The notes below the pieces were generated by a model. That model saw only the letters and a list, made by a program, of their open reading frames with translations. It was not told where the DNA came from and did no database searches. Shown here piece after piece: positions 1 to 11,253 of a DNA stretch of 64,000 bases. The stretch's first letter is position 1. Each line of letters opens with the position of its first letter. The DNA is from Dryas octopetala (Eukaryota; Streptophyta; Magnoliopsida; Rosales; Rosaceae), in contig OY992839.1 of assembly GCA_963921425.1 (NCBI GenBank), positions 20,196,910-20,260,909 on the forward strand, written 5' to 3'. The translations under genes and the position numbers were made by a program.

Positions 1-342
1 AATGACCTAGAATTATGAGACACTACAATTTCTTATTTATTACCAAACACCAAAATTATTGTGAGTGAACTAGAATTGTCATCTACAATACAATCTCCAA
101 CGGGCCATTAGTTGGTTAAAGCCTTAAAAGGTGCTAGAGAGTTTGAGTATATTTAAATTTTAAAACATGTTTGCTCTTAGAGAATATTTGAAGCATATTT
201 GAAAAAGTTAATTCTAGTGTGGATTTAGATTCTCTACTTATTTTAATTTTGCTTGTTTTAATTCTAACCATGTATTATATAACTTCATTCACACTTAAAA
301 GTGTTACCAATATATTTCATTTTTAACTCTTTATCTTTAGAT
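1..342. other. AT-rich intergenic sequence, nothing recognised
   Basis: AT-rich sequence without a convincing reading frame, RNA gene or repeat structure. It leads directly into the target-site duplication of the MITE that follows. Confidence 0.6.
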
Positions 343-352
343 AATAAATACA

Positions 353-762
353 CAGGGCCCTTCTAATAAGGGATCCCTCATTTAGTGTTAAATGAGGGAT
401 CACCTTGTGGGGCCCACACGAGTCGTTTTGTGTTAATCCGAACCGTCCATTTTTTGCATCTCCATTGATAGATCATCCATACAAAAAATCAGCCAAATTG
501 GAAATCGTTTACCCGTTCGATTAAGCGGTCAAAGTTTAGGTGTTTATAGAGGAATTTGTTGTTCATCCATTTGTTTTAAACTTTGACCGCTTAAATAAAT
601 GGCTAAACGATTTCCGATTTGGCTGATTTTTTGCAGAGATGATCTATCAATGGAGATGTAAAAAATGGACAGTTCTGATTAACACAAAACGAACCGTGTG
701 GGCCCCACAGGGTGATCCCTCATTTAACACTAAATGAGGGATCCCTTATTGGAAGGGCCCTG
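353..762. mobile_element. MULE-like MITE with long terminal inverted repeats
   Basis: The element begins CAGGGCCCTTCTAATAAGGG and its far end is the near-perfect reverse complement. The two arms (about 353-530 and 585-762) pair over most of their length, so it is a foldback. It is flanked by an exact 10-bp direct repeat, AATAAATACA (343-352 and 763-772). A 9-10 bp duplication with long inverted repeats fits Mutator-like non-autonomous elements. It encodes no protein. The arms contain the motif CAAAAAATCAGCCAAATTGG, which recurs in diverged form in the tandem array near 61.4-62.35 kb. Confidence 0.8.
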
Positions 763-810
763 AATAAATACATATCTAAGACTCTAAATAAATACATATC
801 TAAGACTAAA
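763..810. repeat. Two-copy 24-bp tandem repeat
   Basis: AATAAATACATATCTAAGAC recurs with a 24-bp period immediately after the MITE. The first copy starts with the MITE's right target duplication. Confidence 0.75.
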
Positions 811-872
811 GTTATGAACCGGAAACAAGTAAAGAAAAAATAAGTAGAAAATCTAAATCCTCAGAACTTCAT

Positions 873-978
873 AAATTTGGGGATTACTAATCAAAGTTGC
901 TTGAACAATTGAACAAAGATATTTTAAATTTGGGGATTACTAATCAAAGTTGCTTGAACAATTGAACAAAGATATTTT
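873..978. repeat. Exact 53-bp tandem duplication
   Basis: The segment 873-925, beginning AAATTTGGGGATTACTAATC, is repeated head to tail at 926-978 with no difference that I can see, which suggests a recent duplication. Confidence 0.85.
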
Positions 979-2099
979 GCTCTAGCGAATTTTCTGTATA
1001 TTTTGACAGTTTTTTGGCATTGCATAGGTTGACTTTTTAACTAATAGGACAGGAAACTCCATATCAAATCTTTAAGATATGGTACTCTATATATACATAT
1101 ATTAAACTTGCTTTGGACAAATTAAAAGCATGATTACTTGTTTTTTATCAAGAAAAGCATGATTAATTGATTAATTACACCCGAAATGTTAAACGAATTT
1201 AAAGTGGAACTGTAGACAGAAAAAAGTATAACCTATACAAAGAGAAAAGTTCAAGTGTGATGTCCACATTTTTTTTAATAATAAAAAAAATCGTTTATTT
1301 TTAGGACAATCTTTAATGATTAGTTTTATAAATTAATTAGCTATTAAATGTTGTTTAGTTATGTAATTGTGTAAATAAATACAATTTATCACATAACAAA
1401 ATTAAATACAATTTATCACATAAAATTTAAACAACGAAGATGATGACAATTAAATAGTCTAATAATTTTCGATTGAACTTGGAAAAAAAAAAAAACACTA
1501 ATTCTTAAGGGTTGACTTAAAGAAAGACCGTTGGTGTTACTAAGCCGCAGTGTAGAGGTAGGAAGTCCACATTTTAGAATCTGTACATCCTAAACCTTTG
1601 ATTATTTGCACACAAAGTCAATACCAAGTCCCCTCAAAGCCAATATGACTACGCAGGACAAGAGCTGAAGCATGGTTGACTGGGTCTGATCAAAATCTAA
1701 AACCATATTTTAATCTTGGCCTCAATATCAATAGTGGCCGACCTATGAATGGGTTGGGCATGCATGCCCTGCATGATCTGTACGACTTTCTTTGTTCACT
1801 TCTATGCCCCTATGTTATTGGTATTATTTCATCAATTTTGCTTCTCTTCCGATGGGCATTTATGTCAAAAAGTGAGTGGACTGAAGATATGGTTGATGTG
1901 TGTGGGCTGTATTCATCATTGGAAATGATTCAGTTTGAGAGCCGAGCACCACATGGCAGTATCCCATAAATGAGGGCATCTGTCATTTTGTCAGAACAAT
2001 GGCATTTTCGTCATTTGGAATGTACTGCCAGCTAGTCTGTAGGCTGAGAATGAGGCACAGAGAGAGATATCCAAGGGCGGTGCTTTGGCATTTTTTATC
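979..2099. other. Intergenic sequence without recognised genes
   Basis: Mostly AT-rich up to about 1500, then more balanced composition from 1500 to 2090. A 97-codon plus-strand frame (1676-1969) lies here but matches no family I recognise and lacks supporting gene structure. The stretch ends at the outer inverted-repeat element. Confidence 0.5.
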
Positions 2100-2517
2100 A
2101 GGAAAATCTGCAATTTAATATTTCAAATTTGTCTTATTTTATAACTTGGTATCTCGAGTTTAAATTTTGACTTTCGTATATCTATATTTCAATTTTTTGA
2201 CAAATAGGTACCTTTGTTAGACCCTCCTCATTAAATACTAATGTGATAGTGACGTGGTGCATTACTCACATAAACTTAAGTTTGTTAAAAAAAGCCACGT
2301 GGACAAATGAATTATCAAAAATTATAAAAAAAAACTTTTAAAAATAAAAATAAAAGAGAAATAAATTATAAAAAACAAAAATCGAAGAAAAAAAAAATCT
2401 CCCATCATTCTGCAAATCGCATCTCCCTTAATCAATCCCTAATTTTTTTCACTCTCATCATCCACCCTTACCTACCCAAATAAAATTAAAAATAAAAAAC
2501 AATAATAATTTAAATGA

Positions 2518-3709
2518 GGGTTAATTTCATTTATATACCTCAACTTTACATCACTTATCAACTGGGTACCTCTGGTTCAAAAAATTTCATTCGGGTACCT
2601 CGACTTCAATATTTCGTCAACTTAGTACCTCCGTCAGTCTAACCGTTAGAAAGACCGTTAAATGCTTACGTGACGCTGACGTAACACACGCGGACCCACC
2701 ACTAAACGTTGACTTTTTTTTTTTTTTTTTTAAAGTCACATATACAAAAAAAAAAAAAATCAAAAAAACCATTAAAAATATATAAAATTGAAAAAAAAAA
2801 AAAAAAAACAAACCCCCACTTAGCACCCTCCCTCCCCTACCCTTCCCCCACCTAGGCCACCCCCTCCACCTCCCTCGCCCCTCCCCCCTGGCCCGTCGCA
2901 CCCCCCTCCCACCTAACCCAGCGACACCTCCGCCTCCCTCCGCATCCCCTGCACAACCACCCAAATGCTACCTCTCTCACCGACCGCCACCCTCCCCCTG
3001 CGTCCTTCCGAACCCCTAGCCCTAACCCCAGGCCCTTACTTTCTCTCTGCCTCACTCTCTCTCCTCGTCCCTCTCTTTTCTCTCTGCCACTAGCAATTCG
3101 TGCCTCTCCTCGTCCCTCTCATTTCTCTCTGCCTTACCCCAGCCCCGACCCCACATCACAACCGAAAACCAATCCAACCCATACGCAGCCCCTTCCAGCC
3201 CAGCCCAGCGCATACCCATGCCGCATCTGTTTTGAGAGCTTGGTTTCTGTTTGGGAGAGTTTAGGAAAGGGTGGAAGAGAGGTTGGGGTTAGGTGGGAGA
3301 GGGTGCGACGAGCCAGAGGGTTGGGTTTGGGGGGGAGAGGCGAGGGAGGTGGAGGGGGTGGCCTGGGTTTGGGGGGGAGAGCAGGGAAGGTGGAGAGGGT
3401 GGCCTGGGTGGGGGAGGAAGGGGAAGAAGGGTGCTAAGTGGGGGTTGGCTTTTTTTTTTCAATTTTGTATAATTTTAATGGTTTTTTTATTCATTTTTGT
3501 ATATGTGGTTCTTTTTAAAAGACAAGTCAACGTTTAGTGGTGGGTCTGCGTGTGCCACATCAGTGCCACGTAGGCATTTAACGGTCAGATTAACGAAGGT
3601 ACTAAGTTGACGAAATATTGAAGTTGAGGTACCCAAATGAAAGTTTTTGAACCAAAAATACCCAGTTGATAAGTGATGTTTAGTTGAGGTATATAAATGA
3701 AATTAACCC
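2518..3709. mobile_element. Foldback MULE-like element nested inside a relative
   Basis: The ends read GGGTTAATTTCATTTATATA and its reverse complement. The flanks carry the imperfect 9-bp duplication TTTAAATGA / TTTAAATAA (2509-2517 and 3710-3718). Nearly the whole 1.2 kb is a hairpin, including C-rich and G-rich low-complexity arms (about 2815-3035 and 3290-3445) and poly-T/poly-A blocks. The terminal phrases (GGTACCT, CAACTTAGTACCT) resemble those of the surrounding element, so this is insertion of one family member into another. The reading frames seen here are low-complexity artefacts. Confidence 0.75.
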
Positions 3710-3949
3710 TTTAAATAATTATCATTATTTTTTTTATCTCTATGAAAAAATTGAACCCCAAGAACTCTAAACCTCTAACCCACCATCCATCCATCCCCAC
3801 AAACACTTGCTTTCTATAAAAATGAAGTACACTACTACTATCGCCATTTCCATTTGTGGTCATCAAGCTTGGGCTCTTGTCCTGTAAATAAACCCATGGA
3901 TGATTCCCTAATTTACGCAAATCTGCCACTGCCAAATACCCAGACTTTG

Positions 3950-4321
3950 AACAAACCTTGAACAAGGTCGACTCCTCCACATCCTCGTCTGCATCTATGA
4001 AGGAATCTCCGAAACTACTACTCCGCCAACGATTCGAGGGCGCAGTGGATGTTGCCTTCTTCGAGTTGCTGGAAGACATGGATCCAAGAGTCGCAGGTGT
4101 AGAGAAAGAACCCGACTTTAGAGAGGTCTGGGTTTGGGTTGAGGAGCTGGGTTAAGGTGATGTTGGACACGTTGAGCTCCAGGAGGCCTTTGTGGGTGAA
4201 CCCGAATTCGTCGAAGGGGATTATCGGCTGCCAGTCGACTCGGATCGAGGAAGAGCAGATCTCGGCAAGGGGGAGAGAGATATGGCAGAGAAGAGAGAGA
4301 GGAAGAGAAAGAGGAAGACAT
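3950..4321 (-). pseudogene. Captured fragment of a GOST-type seven-transmembrane receptor gene
   Basis: Read on the minus strand from about 4319, one frame gives a leucine-rich signal-like start and then PFDEFGFTHKGLLELNVS, followed by NPDLSKVGFFLYTCDSWIHV and QQLEEGNIHCALES. This matches, from memory, the N-terminal lumenal part of plant GPR107/GPR108-like proteins (the Arabidopsis CAND6/CAND7 family). That frame closes near 4021, and similarity (SSSFGDSFIDADED) appears to continue in another frame. The only ATG-initiated frame at the 5' end is out of phase with the conserved one. The seven-helix region is absent. It is therefore a degraded exon-1 fragment, lying inside the MULE-like element as a probable capture. 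A divergent gene remnant unrelated to GOST proteins is less likely. Confidence 0.6.
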
Positions 4322-4374
4322 GGTTGATTGATTGGATCTGAGGATTTGTCAAACGCTCAAATCTGACACTCTTA

Positions 4375-7022
4375 GACCATCCACACAGTGGTTATTGAGA
4401 GTGAGAGTGATTGAGAGTACAAAGTGATTTTGGAGTATTAGCTGAGAGTAATACAGTTATACTTAATTAAATTAAGCTTAATTTAGATGAAGTTATAATT
4501 AAGTTATAATTTATAATTTAAATATTTATAAAAATTATATCATTAGTTTTATTTTAAAGAGATATTTAATATAAGGTCAATATTAAATATATTTGAATAT
4601 TTTATTTTATTACCCAAATTATAATTTCTCTATTTTCTCTCCACCAAATTAACAAATGATTATAAATAATAAATGTATATTTGAATTTAATATGCAAAAG
4701 AAAAAATTGCTACAACAATTTAGTATGCAAAAAATAGGTAAATGAGTGAAAATATGGAGTATGAATGACCAATTTATAGAAAAATTGTTAAACTAGGCGT
4801 TAGAAGAAATTTTTTTTTGAATTTTTGGAATTTGTATTTCATACTTCGACTGACAAATTGTTTTACCCGTTAGATTTGTAAATTAAAAAAACAAAATATT
4901 GGATGGACCGCCAAGATCACGCCAGCTGGCTGCATTTTTGAAAAAAAAAAAAAAAACTTTTAAAAAGTAACTGTCAACAGATCTGGATCGTGCGTGGCAA
5001 GCACGCGAGGAGTACGCATGGCTGCTAGGTTCTGTCACGCGGGCCCATGTTGTCGGCTACTTTATTCCCTCCCTCCCGTTTTACTAATTTACCCCCCACC
5101 TTTGTATCAATTCCTCAAAAAGACAACACAAGGCTATTTTTGCGAAGGGCTTCTTGATCTGATCAGTCATTTCCCAAGGCCAATTTTTCTTTTGATTTTT
5201 TCTCCCACGTGGGTGGGTTGTTGAGCTCAATTTATATATATTTTTTTATCCTTAAATTCAGACATTTTTTTCTAAGTCTTTGAGCATTTTTAGTATTTTT
5301 CTTCTTATTTTAAGTATTTAGTTATTTAGTGGGTTTTATTAGTTTTTGTCTTATTTCTTAAATTTTAGTTGGTTGTAATTATTTTTCTAGTTTATTTTAT
5401 TTTTGCTTTTAATTAGTTTTATTTTATTTTAATTTTTGTAGGTTGATAAAACAAAAAGCCCAAAAACAAGAAAAGAAAGAAGTTTAGCCCAAAAGAAAAG
5501 AAGGAAATAAAAGCCCAAACAGAAGAGAAGAAAGAAGAAGAAAAATGGAGATGAAGCCCAAGAGAGAGCCGGCCCGCGTATTCTCCTTTCCTCCAGCTAG
5601 ACGCTGACACGCGTCCCCAAGCTCCCAGCCGCGAGCTGCCAAGCCGCCGAGCCACTTCTCTTCTCTCTCTTTCTCCTTCCGCACATGAGCCGCACACCAA
5701 ACGCCAGCCACCAGCCTGCCATCTTTTTTTCTTTTCTCCAATACCAGCGCGACACGTGGCGTGTCACCCAGCTGTGTCCAGCTTTGTTCCGTGCACACTC
5801 TCTCTCTTCGCAACCTCTCTTGTCTCGCCACTTGTCTCGTGGATGAAGCCTTCAGCCCTAGCATTTGCCTATTTAACTATTTAAGCAAGGCTATGACCTT
5901 CATTTAGGATCTTTTCAATCTCTTGTTGTTCTTCTTCTTTTTGCCGCACAGAGGTAGCTTAGTCAGGAATTTCAAGCCCGGAATTTATGGAGAGTTATAA
6001 GACTTATTTTATTTATGTAATTTCTTATTTTGGTTTATTTAATCGTAATTTAAGTTCTATTTTTCTTTTCTTGCTTATTTAAATTAATGTCCTTTTATTT
6101 CTTGCAATTTATTTTATGAGAATGAAACTCAACAATGTGGGTTTCTAATCTCTTCGTCAAGGTTGAGGAGGAAATACCACCATGATATGACCCATTAGTT
6201 ATTTATTTAACATTTTCCCTCTATGTTTAACTTAGATTCAATAAATATTATTTGTCATTAAAATGGAAAAATGGTTTCTTTCACCCATTATGCCATGTAT
6301 ATTGAGTAGTTAGAGCATACTCCTACAATATGCTTGGTACGTTTTGCAGTTCTCACAGGGAACCCTTTGATAGTTGCCTTAAATTTGGTTTTACATGGAA
6401 TGCTTAGAAGTTGTACATCCATAAGCTAGACAATGATATATCTAAAAATATAATTTTTGTGCTAAAAATATAAAAAATATTTGGAGAGAGCATCAAGTTG
6501 ATTCTTTGGTGCTCTCCTTTGGGAAATTGTTAGATAAATGCTCTAAGTTGTCACATAGTAGTGTAGAATCCCAGACCTTGATTTCTACCATTATCTAAAT
6601 TTCTACAACTTTCTCTCTTGTATTTATTTTTGCATTTTAGTTTCTTGCTTTTATTTTCCTTTTTATTTTAGTTACCTCAAAAATCAACCATTAACTCTAA
6701 ATTAGGTTAGAGATAAATTAACTAAAATTCTAAATTAGTGTGTCTCTTTTGCAACACTCCTAGGAGTTCGATCTTGTTAATTATATGACCCTTATTACAA
6801 GGCTCGTATACTTGCAAATAAAAAAATAAACAAATAAAATTTACAACATGGGCCCCACACCCAACTCACTCTCACTCTCAACCATATCCTCTTGTCACTT
6901 TCACTTATCACCCTCACATACTGTCACTCTTAATATTCCGGCCCACTACAACAAAACTGATATTCTTTCCTCAATCTCCCATGCTCCCACTCTCACCCTC
7001 AACATCACCACTGCTAATGGCC
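4375..7022. mobile_element. Putative PIF/Harbinger-like element with TTA target duplication
   Basis: The left end reads GACCATCCACACAGTGGTTA and the right end, on the minus strand, GGCCATTAGCAGTGGTGATG. These are imperfect inverted repeats, each followed by a GAGAGTGAGAG-like block. TTA flanks both sides (4372-4374 and 7023-7025), the usual PIF/Harbinger duplication. No transposase is visible. The interior is AT-rich and contains an LTR-like stretch. Pairing two such distant ends is an inference; they could belong to two separate MITEs. Confidence 0.45.
5217..6820 (+). mobile_element. LTR-like relic inside the PIF-like element
   Basis: A T-rich run leads into a GGCCCAA-rich and stress-box-rich segment, then a leader-like segment around 5860-6200 and an ending near 6760-6820 (GGAGTTCGATCTTGTTAATT). 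This resembles a decayed LTR of a plant Ty3/gypsy-type element. No partner LTR, protein domain or clean target duplication was found, so the limits and family are uncertain. It looks old and is only a fragment. Confidence 0.3.
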
Positions 7023-7679
7023 TTACTGGGTCTCTATGATTTTAATGCAGCTAGGTATATGAGTTGGATCAATCAATCAAGAATGCACTTTACCAAAAAT
7101 GGGAATTTTCGTGTGAAATTTTCGTTGGAGAAGAAAATAAAGGTTTTGGATTGTTTTATTGGAACAATCCAATAAAACACTTTAATTATTTTTATTTTTT
7201 TAATTTATTTCTAATTTATTTTTACTTTTAAAAGTTTTTTTATAATTTATTTGTCAACGTGGCTTTTTTCTTAACAAACCAAGTTTATGCCAACAATGCG
7301 CCATGTCACTACCACGTCAGCATTTAACTACCCTCTGTCAGAAAGGTTTAACAAAGGTACATATTTGCCAAAAAATTGAAGTAGAGGTATGTGAAAGTCG
7401 AAATTTAAACTTGAGGTACTAAGTTACAAAATTGGGCAAACTTGAGGTACTAAATTGCAGTTTGCCCTTTTTTTTTTTATTATTACAACTGCTAAGTGTC
7501 ATTATGTCTAAGCATTTTTTGTACACTTTTACATGTACATTGGTGTGTGGCAGCATCTAATTGCATGAAGTGGTTAAGATTAGATTAGTCATAAAGGTAC
7601 CTTATTTTTGGGTGCTTTAATTAGAAACTCAAAATGAGAAAAAAATTTAACCCAAATTCCAGCTTGCCCAAAAATTAAA

Positions 7680-7995
7680 TTGCAGCCCAAAATATCCACC
7701 GAGCGCTCGGCAATTCCCACCAAACTCTCGGTGGGAAGTGTCGAGTGCTCGGCAGTTGCAGATGCAACCCGCATCTACAACCTAATCTGCAATTGCAAGT
7801 GCATATGCAACCTAAAACCTGCATCTGCAACCTAAAACATGTCATCTGCAACCTAAAAAGGCATCTGCAACCTGAAAAAGATGCATCTGCAACCTAAAAA
7901 AGATGCATTTACAACCTAAAAATGTATAGATGTAGATGTAGGATGCATCTGCGCGCATACATCAAGTACTCAGCCTGCCGAGCACTTGGTAGTGT
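7680..7995 (+). repeat. Degenerate GCATCTGCAACCTAAAA array with flanking CCGAGCGCTCGG palindrome
   Basis: Between about 7760 and 7925 a unit close to GCATCTGCAACCTAAAA recurs about seven times at irregular 17-24 bp spacing. Just upstream (7699 on) is the perfect 12-bp palindrome CCGAGCGCTCGG plus an inverted TCCCACC/GGTGGGA pair. A GAGCACTTGG variant follows near 7980. The irregular spacing and lack of fixed spacers exclude a CRISPR array. It may be the core of an unnamed transposon. Confidence 0.6.
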
Positions 7996-8215
7996 ATTTT
8001 TCCAACCCCCGCGCATGTACACGAACATATTGGGCTAAAACTTAATTTTTTAGTTGGATGAATTTCTAGTTAAAAATCTTTTAGAAATTGGGTTTATCAG
8101 TAATTTATTATATTTTTTTGGATCGGAATCCTATTATGTAATATTAGAGGCATGAATTTTAAGGAAGATTAGTTACACGTGCCATTTTTTTCTTTTATTT
8201 CATTCTTAAATTCAA

Positions 8216-8623
8216 GGTTTTTTTACATTTTACCCACTTAAATTTTGGGTTCGATCTTAATTTACCACCTAAAAAAAAAATTGTGCTAATTTACCACTTG
8301 AATTAAAAAATTTGTTACAATGTACCACATCTGACTCATTTTGTCTAAACTTTTGTTAAAAAAAAAAAAGGTGTTTTGATCTTTTTCAAGTTCCTATTGT
8401 TAGAAAAAAATGATTTTCTTACACTTTACCTGCTTTGACACAATAGAAAACTGACTTGAAAGACCAAAACACCATTATTTTCAGTAAAAGTTTAGACGTA
8501 ATGAGCCCGAGGTTGTACATTGCAACAAATTTTTAATTTAGGTGGTAAATTGACACAATTTTTTTTTTAGGTGGTGAAGTGGAATTGATCTCAAATTTTA
8601 GGTAAGTAAAGTGTAATAAAGTC
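8216..8623. mobile_element. 408-bp MULE-like MITE with 9-bp target duplication
   Basis: An exact 9-bp duplication, TAAATTCAA, lies at 8207-8215 and 8624-8632. The arms are reverse complements (TTTACCACCTAAAA on the left, TTTTAGGTGGTGAAGT on the right). There is no coding content. The duplication length and the arms fit a Mutator-like non-autonomous element. Confidence 0.75.
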
Positions 8624-8748
8624 TAAATTCAATATTAGATGATTTTAAATGTACACTGCTTTAACATGTAATCATTTTCTCTTTATATTGCATAAAATAT
8701 TTTCGGAACATTGTTTTCGCAATATAAATTTAAGAGTGTTTTTTTAAT

Positions 8749-9247
8749 GCCCATTTAGGAAAATAGGGTGATAGGCTGGCCCACCCTAAAAAAATTGGTA
8801 ATAGGCCGACCCACTTTAATGAATTGTCATGCGACACGGAACCCACTGAGCACTCAGTTTTTTTTTTTTTTAACTGTAAAAATAGCCACTACTGTTTGAC
8901 AATAACTATTATTGCCATTATTCGACAATAAGTATTATTTATCTCATAAAAATGATGCTTATAAATATGCTTTGTCATTCTGTTACATAAATATGCTTTG
9001 CCCATTTAGGAAAATAGGGTGATAGGCTGGCCCACCCTAAAAAAATTGGTAATAGGCCGACCCACTTTAATGAATTGCCGTGCGACACGGAACCCACTGA
9101 GCACTCGGTTTTTTTTTTTTTTTAACTGTAAAAATAGCCACTACTGTTTAACAATAACTATTATTGCCATTATTCAACAATAAGTATTATTTATCTCATA
9201 AAAATGATACTTATAAATATGCTTTGTCATTTTGTTACATAAATATG
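8749..9247. repeat. 251-bp tandem duplication
   Basis: The segment from 8749, starting GCCCATTTAGGAAAATAGGG, recurs at 9000 with only a few differences (for example TGTCATGCG versus TGCCGTGCG). Both copies contain GAGCACTCRG next to a T run, echoing the motif at 7.7-8.0 kb. A fairly recent unequal exchange or replication slip is likely. Confidence 0.85.
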
Positions 9248-11253
9248 TGAAAAAAATAATAAACCATCATAAAACAATGAATTTAAGGTTATAGAGTCAC
9301 ATCCACCATAATTTTAACAGTAATAATAGATGTTACTAATTGTTACTGTTAGATAGTGGCAATTCGTCTAGTACCCAAAAAAATAAAGGTGCACTGGTGC
9401 TCAACACTGCTCATGCAACGCCTTTGGTTTTAAAACGCGGGTTTATTTATCATTAAGTGAACTTTTTTAAAATTTGAAATCATTAGGTGAGTTTATTTAA
9501 TATTAAAGGCTGTAAATTAAGTGGACTTCAAAATCATTTACTTTAAATATAATTCTTTCTTATATTAGTATTTCCTTTATTTTTTACATTTGAAAAATAC
9601 ATATTGCCAAGGGTAAGGAAACAAATTAACAATATCAGTAAATTATATTTTTCAACCCATGATAAATAACCCACATAAAGTGTTGGATGTCAAAAAGTTC
9701 CACCTATTATCTTTAAAATGTTAAAAAGACTCACGTGATAAATGTCTACTCATTTCACTGTTTTGCTTTGTGTTTTGGTAGTGTCTATTTTAAAATATGC
9801 GTGGTACTAATTAGAATATGCTTGGTAGTGTTTATTTTGTAATCTGCAAGTAGTGTTTGTTTCAGCCCCCTTACGCGAGCGCTAATTGACAAACCAGACA
9901 AAATCTAAATTCATGGTAGTGTATGTTTCAGCCCCTTAGGCGAGCACATGGCTCATTAAAGTAGGTTGGCTTCAAATTCCCTTTTGCCTTTGTGCCATTT
10001 TGTGTTTTAGGGTGTTGTTTTCTGCCCGTGCGAAAGGCTTTTTCTATTATGCTATCTTCATCATTTTTTTTATGATAGATATTGTCACTTATTTAGGTCT
10101 TGGGTTCAATTGCGCATGTCTAGACACTATGTTGGAATTTCGTTTTTTTAAGGGAGATATTGCACTTTTTTAAAAATCTATTATTTCATTGTAGTTCAAA
10201 TTTAATTAGTGAGATGTTTTAACTTACAATATTAACGCAATTGAAGAAATAAAAATTTACAATATTATTGAAATTAAAGGAATTAATACCACAATCATTA
10301 ATCTTTGTTAAATGCAATAATTTATTTTTAGTTTACATCATGTTTGTTGTGCATATATCGATATCAATTTTGAACATAAATATTATCAATTATTTTAAAC
10401 CTTGGGTACAATTGATAAATAAAATAGGTGAATTTTTTTTTTCTGATACCTGCGATGGTTTACAAGAGATTGTATGTCAATATAAAATACTATTGATAAT
10501 AGTAGTAATACAAAATAGTCTAACTTGACAATAATACAAATAAACAAAATACATAAACCTAGTCTATCTAGTCAACAAAGCACCACCTCCTCCCTACACA
10601 GTCATGTTCAATGCTTTCACTTTACAATTTTGCTCATAGTGTGTTCATATATATACAAAAATCCAACACAGTAATGCTTCAATAGAACCTCTTTACAAGC
10701 AAACAAAACAATGATATGTCAAAGATGATCAAGCTATTGTTTCAAAATGGAATGATGATCAAGCTATTGTTTCAAAATGGAATAATGATCAAGAGAATGT
10801 AAATGGAAGGTAAAATAAGAAGAAACAAAAGATGGTTTAAATAACATATATTGCTGTAAATTCTTTTTTTGAATTTCAATCATTCATTCATGGATTCATA
10901 TTGTGCAGATAACACATGTATACTACATGTTCTGTAACACTTCAACATCAACATGTTCAATATTGCCTTTCATTTTTGGATTGTTGCATCAGCAGTTTTG
11001 TTATATTCTTCCATTTCCTTGCCAACAGCCTTGCATTCCAAACTTTTCTCTCTTCTTCATTCAATTTCTTTCATTTAACTAAAATTAATGCATCGATGAG
11101 AGAGTCATTAATCCTTAGTCGTTGCTCCAATAAACTTCTTAATTCCTTGTTGAATAAAATGTATGAGGATGTAGTCTTCTAGGCTTGTTGGGAGCAACAT
11201 TCTTCTTCTTTTCTTCTTCTTCTGGCTATCTTCTTTTGTTTACTTAATTATGT
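9248..11253. other. AT-rich intergenic stretch with minor repeats
   Basis: No gene is recognised. There are two related phrases near 9845 and 9915 (GTTTCAGCCCC followed by GCGAGC) and an exact 30-bp tandem pair at 10724-10783. On the minus strand about 10960-11160 gives a charged, coiled-coil-like reading (NEEERKVWNARLLARKW) broken by stops. It could be the tail of a decayed transposon protein, but this is unproven. Confidence 0.45.
10724..10783. repeat. Exact 30-bp tandem duplication
   Basis: GATGATCAAGCTATTGTTTC and the next ten bases at 10724-10753 are repeated without change at 10754-10783. A third, shorter echo (AATGATCAAG) follows. Confidence 0.85.

Larger units (their letters stand above)
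2100..7467. mobile_element. Large MULE-like inverted-repeat element carrying nested insertions
   Basis: The left arm (about 2100-2400) and right arm (about 7180-7467) are reverse complements over roughly 290 bp. They share phrases such as CAATTTAGTACCTCAAGTTT (right arm read on the minus strand) and a block around GCCACGTGGA / CAACGTGGC. The target duplication is unclear because of a T run at the right edge. The interior holds a related foldback (2518-3709), a captured host gene fragment (about 3950-4321) and a PIF-like element (4375-7022). No MURA-type transposase is visible, so it is non-autonomous. Gene capture plus long arms resembles a Pack-MULE. The class assignment is inferred from the arms and from its relative at 2518-3709. 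Confidence 0.6.

Noticed and set aside
1676-1969. 97-codon plus-strand frame with a hydrophobic stretch
   Set aside because: No family recognised and no splice context; single short frames of this length are expected by chance.
2617-3537. Gly/Arg-rich and Pro-rich open frames
   Set aside because: C-rich and G-rich arms of a foldback element; the frames mirror each other on opposite strands.
5419-5864. Two minus-strand open frames of 93 and 126 codons
   Set aside because: They lie in an LTR-like leader; no homology recognised and composition is biased.
7760-7925. CRISPR-like repeat array
   Set aside because: Units are short and irregular with no unique spacers, and the context is a plant nuclear genome.
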